Below, piece by piece: positions 6,121 to 8,749 of a stretch of DNA of 8,749 bases (the first letter of the stretch is position 1; every line of letters begins with the position of its first letter). The notes under the pieces were generated by a model, which was not told the origin of the DNA, made no database searches, and saw only the letters and a program-made list of their open reading frames with translations. A program made the translations under genes and the position numbers. The stretch lies in contig NZ_CALHII010000087.1 of assembly GCF_938030815.1 (NCBI RefSeq), forward strand, positions 1 to 8,749, in the 5' to 3' direction. The stretch is from an uncultured Campylobacter sp. (lineage in GTDB: Bacteria > Campylobacterota > Campylobacteria > Campylobacterales > Campylobacteraceae).

Positions 6121-6702
6121 ATGATAGATAGACTAAATAACGATTACAGCGAGAAATTTGACTTTTTAAGCAGGGAGCGGATTGCTAAATTTAGGCGCGA
6201 AAGCTACGCTCGCGGCGACGTGATCTACGCGCAGAAGTTTAAATTTATCATTTTGCTGCAGGGCAGGGCGAAGCTAAACTGCTACGAAAACGGCAAGGAA
6301 TTTATCTTTAGCTTCGTAAGAAGCGGCGCCTACGTTTGCTTGGATAAAAACACGAGCCTTGAAATTTTAAGCGACTGCGAGACGCTGCAGATCAACATCT
6401 CGGAGCTTTTTGAGCTGCTTGGAGACGAGTTTGCAAGCTCGATCATAAACGCGCTTATCAAAAATATCTACTCACAACGGATTTTAATTAAAGAGATCGT
6501 TTTTGCGAAAATCCAGACGCGGATTTTAAATTTTCTAAATCGCATCGCAAACGCCGATAAGATCGTGGAGCTTCCCTTTAATATAATGACGCTGGCAAGC
6601 CTACTCGGTGCGCCTCGCCAAAACGTCTCTCAGGCGATTACGAAGCTAGTAAATGACAAAAAGATCGTGAAATTAAAGGGCAATAGGATTAAAATTTTGT
6701 AG
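6121..6702 (+). CDS. Crp/Fnr-family transcriptional regulator, probable activator of torA
   Basis: A 193-aa protein from ATG 6121, chosen because AAAGAG (6110-6115) precedes it and the predicted promoter leaves too short a leader for the in-frame ATG at 6106 (198 aa). Numbering here is from 6106. Residues about 35-105 form a shortened cyclic-nucleotide-binding-type beta barrel. A long dimerisation helix follows (about 110-148). The C-terminal winged helix has its helix-turn-helix at about 161-183 (MTLASLLGAPRQNVSQAITKL), closing with a KGNRIKIL wing. There is no N-terminal cysteine cluster as in FNR, so it is probably not an Fe-S oxygen sensor; the cysteines C59, C78 and C91 are scattered. 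In the recognition helix a glutamine stands where Crp and FNR have their DNA-contacting glutamate, consistent with an unusual target site. It is divergent from the cytochrome-torA operon. The signal is unknown; substrate or low-oxygen sensing is only a guess. Confidence 0.85.
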   Translation: MIDRLNNDYSEKFDFLSRERIAKFRRESYARGDVIYAQKFKFIILLQGRAKLNCYENGKEFIFSFVRSGAYVCLDKNTSLEILSDCETLQINISELFELLGDEFASSIINALIKNIYSQRILIKEIVFAKIQTRILNFLNRIANADKIVELPFNIMTLASLLGAPRQNVSQAITKLVNDKKIVKLKGNRIKIL

Positions 6703-6719
6703 ATTAAATCCGCAAGGCG

Positions 6720-6735
6720 AGTTTAAATTTAAACT
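6720..6735 (+). terminator. AT-rich palindrome after the regulator gene, possible terminator
   Basis: AGTTTAAATTTAAACT is a perfect 16-bp palindrome, 18 bp after the regulator stop and followed by ATTTT. The stem is weak but correctly placed. A GGC-GAAA-GCC mini-hairpin (6741-6750) comes next. Confidence 0.3.
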
Positions 6736-6820
6736 ATTTTGGCGAAAGCCGCCCGCGAAATTTTAAATTTAACCCAATAAAAGGGCGCGTGGCGCGAATC
6801 AAACGAAAGGACACGCAGAT

Positions 6821-6844
6821 CAAAAAGACAAGCGGAAGCATCGC
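6821..6844. repeat. 24-nt dispersed repeat, copy 2
   Basis: CAAAAAGACAAGCGGAAG followed by CATCGC matches 2834-2857 at 23 of 24 positions. It lies in the 6703-6983 spacer between the convergent regulator and ankyrin genes. Unlike copy 1, it is not followed by the long palindrome. I see no gene in this spacer. Confidence 0.6.
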
Positions 6845-6882
6845 AAAGTAAGATGAGGCTCGGATAAATTGGAGACCGGGCG

Positions 6883-6913
6883 TTTGCGCGACCAAGCAAA
6901 TTTCACGCGCAAA
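6883..6913. repeat. 8-bp GC-rich stem-loop between convergent genes
   Basis: TTTGCGCG (6883-6890) pairs perfectly with CGCGCAAA (6906-6913) around a 15-nt loop. It could act as a shared terminator structure for the convergent genes; no U-run follows in either direction. Confidence 0.3.
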
Positions 6914-6983
6914 ATGCGGTGCGACGATTTAACGCTCTTGGCACGAATTTTAAATTTAACAAAGCGAGGCGGCGCGCTAAATT

Positions 6984-7922
6984 TTACAAAGATTGCAAAA
7001 TTTTTACAGCGTCGTAAGTTTTCGCCTGCGCTTTTAGAAACTCGCAAAGCTCCTTTTGCTCGCAAAGGCCGTGAGCGAGCAGAAACTCCGCCGTCATCTC
7101 GTCATCCAGCACCACAGCTACTTTGATAAGCGTTTCTACCTCCTTTTTATCGATGCTCGCAAAGCTTTGAAATTTTAAAATTTCCTCCAAATAGCGTAAT
7201 CTCCCGTCACGGAATTCTTTAAATTTGGCTCCCGCGGCAAACTCCCTCGCGGCAAGCGGCAGCGCCTCCTTATATCCGAGAATAGAAACGTTGTTATCGC
7301 TTAAAAATATTAATTCGCTGCCCGCAACCGAGCCGACCACGTCTTTCGTATCTCGCGCGCCGTTTGCGATCAAAAACTTAAATGCCTCGAAATTATCACT
7401 TGCCGCGGCATCTCGCAACAGCCCGCTAGTCTTGGCGTCCGCGCCGTTTTGCACCAAAAGCTCTAAAAGCCGCATCGCATCGGCGCTATCAAAGTGATAA
7501 AGCTTCGCCATCTCACCGCTAAATTTCGAGCCGAAAAAGATCGCGAGCTTTAGCGGCGAGAAATAACCGCCGTCTCCGCCGTAATTGAGATTTGGTTTAA
7601 ATTTAAGGATTTTTTCTATCCGCTCGAAGTCGAATTTTGAATTTCGAAGCACCTTCGGATTAAAAATAAAAGCGGTGAAAATTCTATCTTTAAACTCCCC
7701 GAAATCCTCGTCGATCCTGCCCCTGTTTTGCGCCGCGAAGGCTAAAAGTGCGTCCAAGCCCGCATCTATCTGCGCGTCGCTAGCATTTTCATCGTAAAAA
7801 ATTTCAAAATTTGGCTGCGGCAAATTTGACGCCGTCTGTTGCGTAGTAGAAGCCGCATCCTCTTTAACGGCGCCGAAAGCGCAGCCCGCAAGCAAAAGCC
7901 ACAAAAAGATAAAATTTTTCAT
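6984..7922 (-). CDS. Ankyrin-repeat lipoprotein
   Basis: A 312-aa protein with a lipoprotein signal: MKNFIFLWLLLAGC has an LLAGC lipobox with the lipid-carrying cysteine at C14, so it is probably anchored facing the periplasm. A low-complexity linker rich in Ala, Thr and Gln follows to about 38. Degenerate ankyrin units can be seen: about 121-164 (SPLKLAIFFG...LLELLVQNGADAKT), 168-192 (LLRDAAASDNFEAFKFLIANGARDT) and 263-288 (LIKVAVVLDDEMTAEFLLAHGL). The A.....L..NGA pattern is the clearest sign. Ankyrin repeats bind other proteins; no enzymatic domain is visible and the partner is unknown. GAAAGG lies upstream of the ATG. The gene is convergent with the regulator and divergent from the transporter protein, so it is a single-gene unit. 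Confidence 0.8.
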   Translation of the reverse strand: MKNFIFLWLLLAGCAFGAVKEDAASTTQQTASNLPQPNFEIFYDENASDAQIDAGLDALLAFAAQNRGRIDEDFGEFKDRIFTAFIFNPKVLRNSKFDFERIEKILKFKPNLNYGGDGGYFSPLKLAIFFGSKFSGEMAKLYHFDSADAMRLLELLVQNGADAKTSGLLRDAAASDNFEAFKFLIANGARDTKDVVGSVAGSELIFLSDNNVSILGYKEALPLAAREFAAGAKFKEFRDGRLRYLEEILKFQSFASIDKKEVETLIKVAVVLDDEMTAEFLLAHGLCEQKELCEFLKAQAKTYDAVKILQSL

Positions 7923-7948
7923 ATCGCCCTTTCCATAAATTTTGCGCG

Positions 7949-7954
7949 ATTATA
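7949..7954 (-). promoter_or_regulatory. Predicted extended -10 of the ankyrin lipoprotein gene
   Basis: On the minus strand TGA directly precedes TATAAT, a perfect extended -10. Transcription would start near 7942, about 20 nt before the ATG. Confidence 0.6.
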
Positions 7955-8053
7955 TCAAATCTAAGGCTAAATTTAACGGCGTCTTGAAATTTCATAAAAA
8001 GCAAACGGCAAATAAATTTAGCCCAAAAAAGCGCATTTTGATTTTAATTTCGC

Positions 8054-8059
8054 TAGAAT
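8054..8059 (+). promoter_or_regulatory. Predicted -10 box of the substrate-binding protein gene
   Basis: TAGAAT preceded by T-rich sequence (TTTTGATTTTAATTT) would start transcription near 8066. The AAAGGAG ribosome binding site at 8080-8086 falls between it and the ATG at 8093. Confidence 0.45.
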
Positions 8060-8092
8060 TAGCCATAAATAACCTAAACAAAGGAGCAGTAA

Positions 8093-8749
8093 ATGAAACT
8101 ACTTTTTACTTTGATCTTGCTTTGTGCGGGGCTTTTTGCAAACACGCTGCAAGAGATCAGAAATAGCGGCGTCATTAGAGTAGGCGTCAGAGACGGCAGA
8201 CCGCCTTTTAGCGAGATTAGCGGTGGTAAATTTGAAGGCTTTGAGATCGAGCTTGCCAATGCGATCGCAAAGGCGATTTTCGGTGCCAAACAAGGCGAAG
8301 TGCAGTTTGTCTCTCTAAGCGCCACCGATCGCGTCTCGTATCTAGTCAATAATAAAGTCGATATGGTCGTAGCTACCTTTGTCATCGATTCGGCACGTAA
8401 AAATCACGTGGACTTCTCGACGCCGTATTTTTCGACCAATCTCGGCGTGCTAACTCGCAAAGCGGACGCCATCAAAGATATATCACACTTGCGCGATATA
8501 AGGCTCATAACTGAAGAGGGCACGACCGTAGATAATTACCTCAAAAAAGAGAAATTTAGCAACGTAAGCTACTGCAAAAACACAAGCGAATGCTACGCGA
8601 TGATCCGTGACGGCAAAGCTGACGGATACATCAATTTAAATATCACGGTGCTAGCCTACGCCGTCGTGGACGATACGCTCGAAGTACCGTTTCAAAACTT
8701 CGGTAAGCCCGATTTCATCGGTATTGGCGTGCAAAAGGGAAATAAGGAA
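8093..8749 (+). CDS. ABC transporter amino-acid-type substrate-binding protein, 3' end missing
   Basis: 219 codons are present without a stop; the gene runs off the window. The signal peptide MKLLFTLILLCAGLFA is probably cleaved before N17; the cysteine at 11 lacks a lipobox, so the product should be soluble in the periplasm. Family 3 solute-binding features: RNSGVIRVGV..GRPPFSE (23-41), GFEIELANAIAKAI (49-62), TDRVSYLVNNKVDMVVATF (78-96), SARKNHVDFSTPYF (100-113, with R102 as the usual ligand carboxylate contact) and EEGTTVDNYL (141-150). The aspartate that normally follows in the G-K-x-D-A segment and holds the amino group is replaced: GKADGYINLN has L182 there. The ligand may therefore differ from common amino acids. 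A strong AAAGGAG site and a clear -10 precede it. Transport partners are not in the window. Confidence 0.88.
   Translation, partial: MKLLFTLILLCAGLFANTLQEIRNSGVIRVGVRDGRPPFSEISGGKFEGFEIELANAIAKAIFGAKQGEVQFVSLSATDRVSYLVNNKVDMVVATFVIDSARKNHVDFSTPYFSTNLGVLTRKADAIKDISHLRDIRLITEEGTTVDNYLKKEKFSNVSYCKNTSECYAMIRDGKADGYINLNITVLAYAVVDDTLEVPFQNFGKPDFIGIGVQKGNKE

Noticed and set aside
6820..7126. Short frames on both strands in the spacer after the regulator and over the 3' end of the ankyrin gene.
   Set aside because: They have Arg/Lys-rich unconserved-looking translations, no ribosome binding site, and overlap the ankyrin gene.
8074..8385. Minus-strand frames over the start of the substrate-binding protein gene.
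   Set aside because: The plus-strand frame has a signal peptide, a strong ribosome binding site and clear family motifs, so the minus frames are shadows.

Overview
The window looks like a chromosomal segment of a host-associated Campylobacter (Campylobacterota) of the moderate-GC kind (C. gracilis / showae / rectus type). This rests on AT-rich AAATTTTAAATTT spacers between moderately GC-rich genes, and on a Tat-exported molybdo-reductase paired with a monohaem cytochrome c, the pair known in C. jejuni as Cj0264c/Cj0265c. The genus is an inference from gene content and sequence style; no search was possible.

Layout. Positions 1-1137 (minus strand) hold a decayed TM2-domain membrane protein gene. 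Its promoter, ribosome binding site and ATG look intact, but an in-frame TAA sits at codon 25. The gene has a Gln-Asn-Ser repeat linker. A second membrane-protein reading frame, open from 418 to the window edge without a good start, overlaps its 3' end, so a frameshift or lost start is likely. The divergent gene at 1227-1751 is tpx, an atypical 2-Cys thiol peroxidase. On the minus strand, 2025-2708 encodes a protein that looks like a SUKH (SMI1/KNR4) domain joined to a ribosomal L7/L12 C-terminal-like domain. Between it and torA lies a spacer packed with inverted repeats, including a nested palindrome of about 103 bp and a 24-nt repeat that recurs at 6821.

The core of the window is a respiratory module. 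A monohaem cytochrome c (5427-5993) and a TorA-type TMAO/DMSO reductase (2966-5413) form a two-gene minus-strand operon. It is divergent from a short Crp/Fnr-family regulator (about 6121-6702). The 112-bp divergent spacer holds a near-perfect 28-bp palindrome centred about 41.5 bp upstream of the predicted cytochrome transcription start, the classic class II activator position. It also overlaps the -35 region of the regulator's own predicted promoter. A simple model is that the regulator activates N/S-oxide respiration and controls itself.

The right part has an ankyrin-repeat lipoprotein (6984-7922, minus). Divergent from it is an amino-acid-type ABC transporter substrate-binding protein (8093 to the edge, plus) that is cut by the window end. 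No tRNA, rRNA, CRISPR array, insertion sequence or transposase was seen. The most notable items are the regulator/palindrome arrangement, the broken TM2 locus and the structured, repeated intergenic elements; none of them amounts to a clearly new defence or mobile system.
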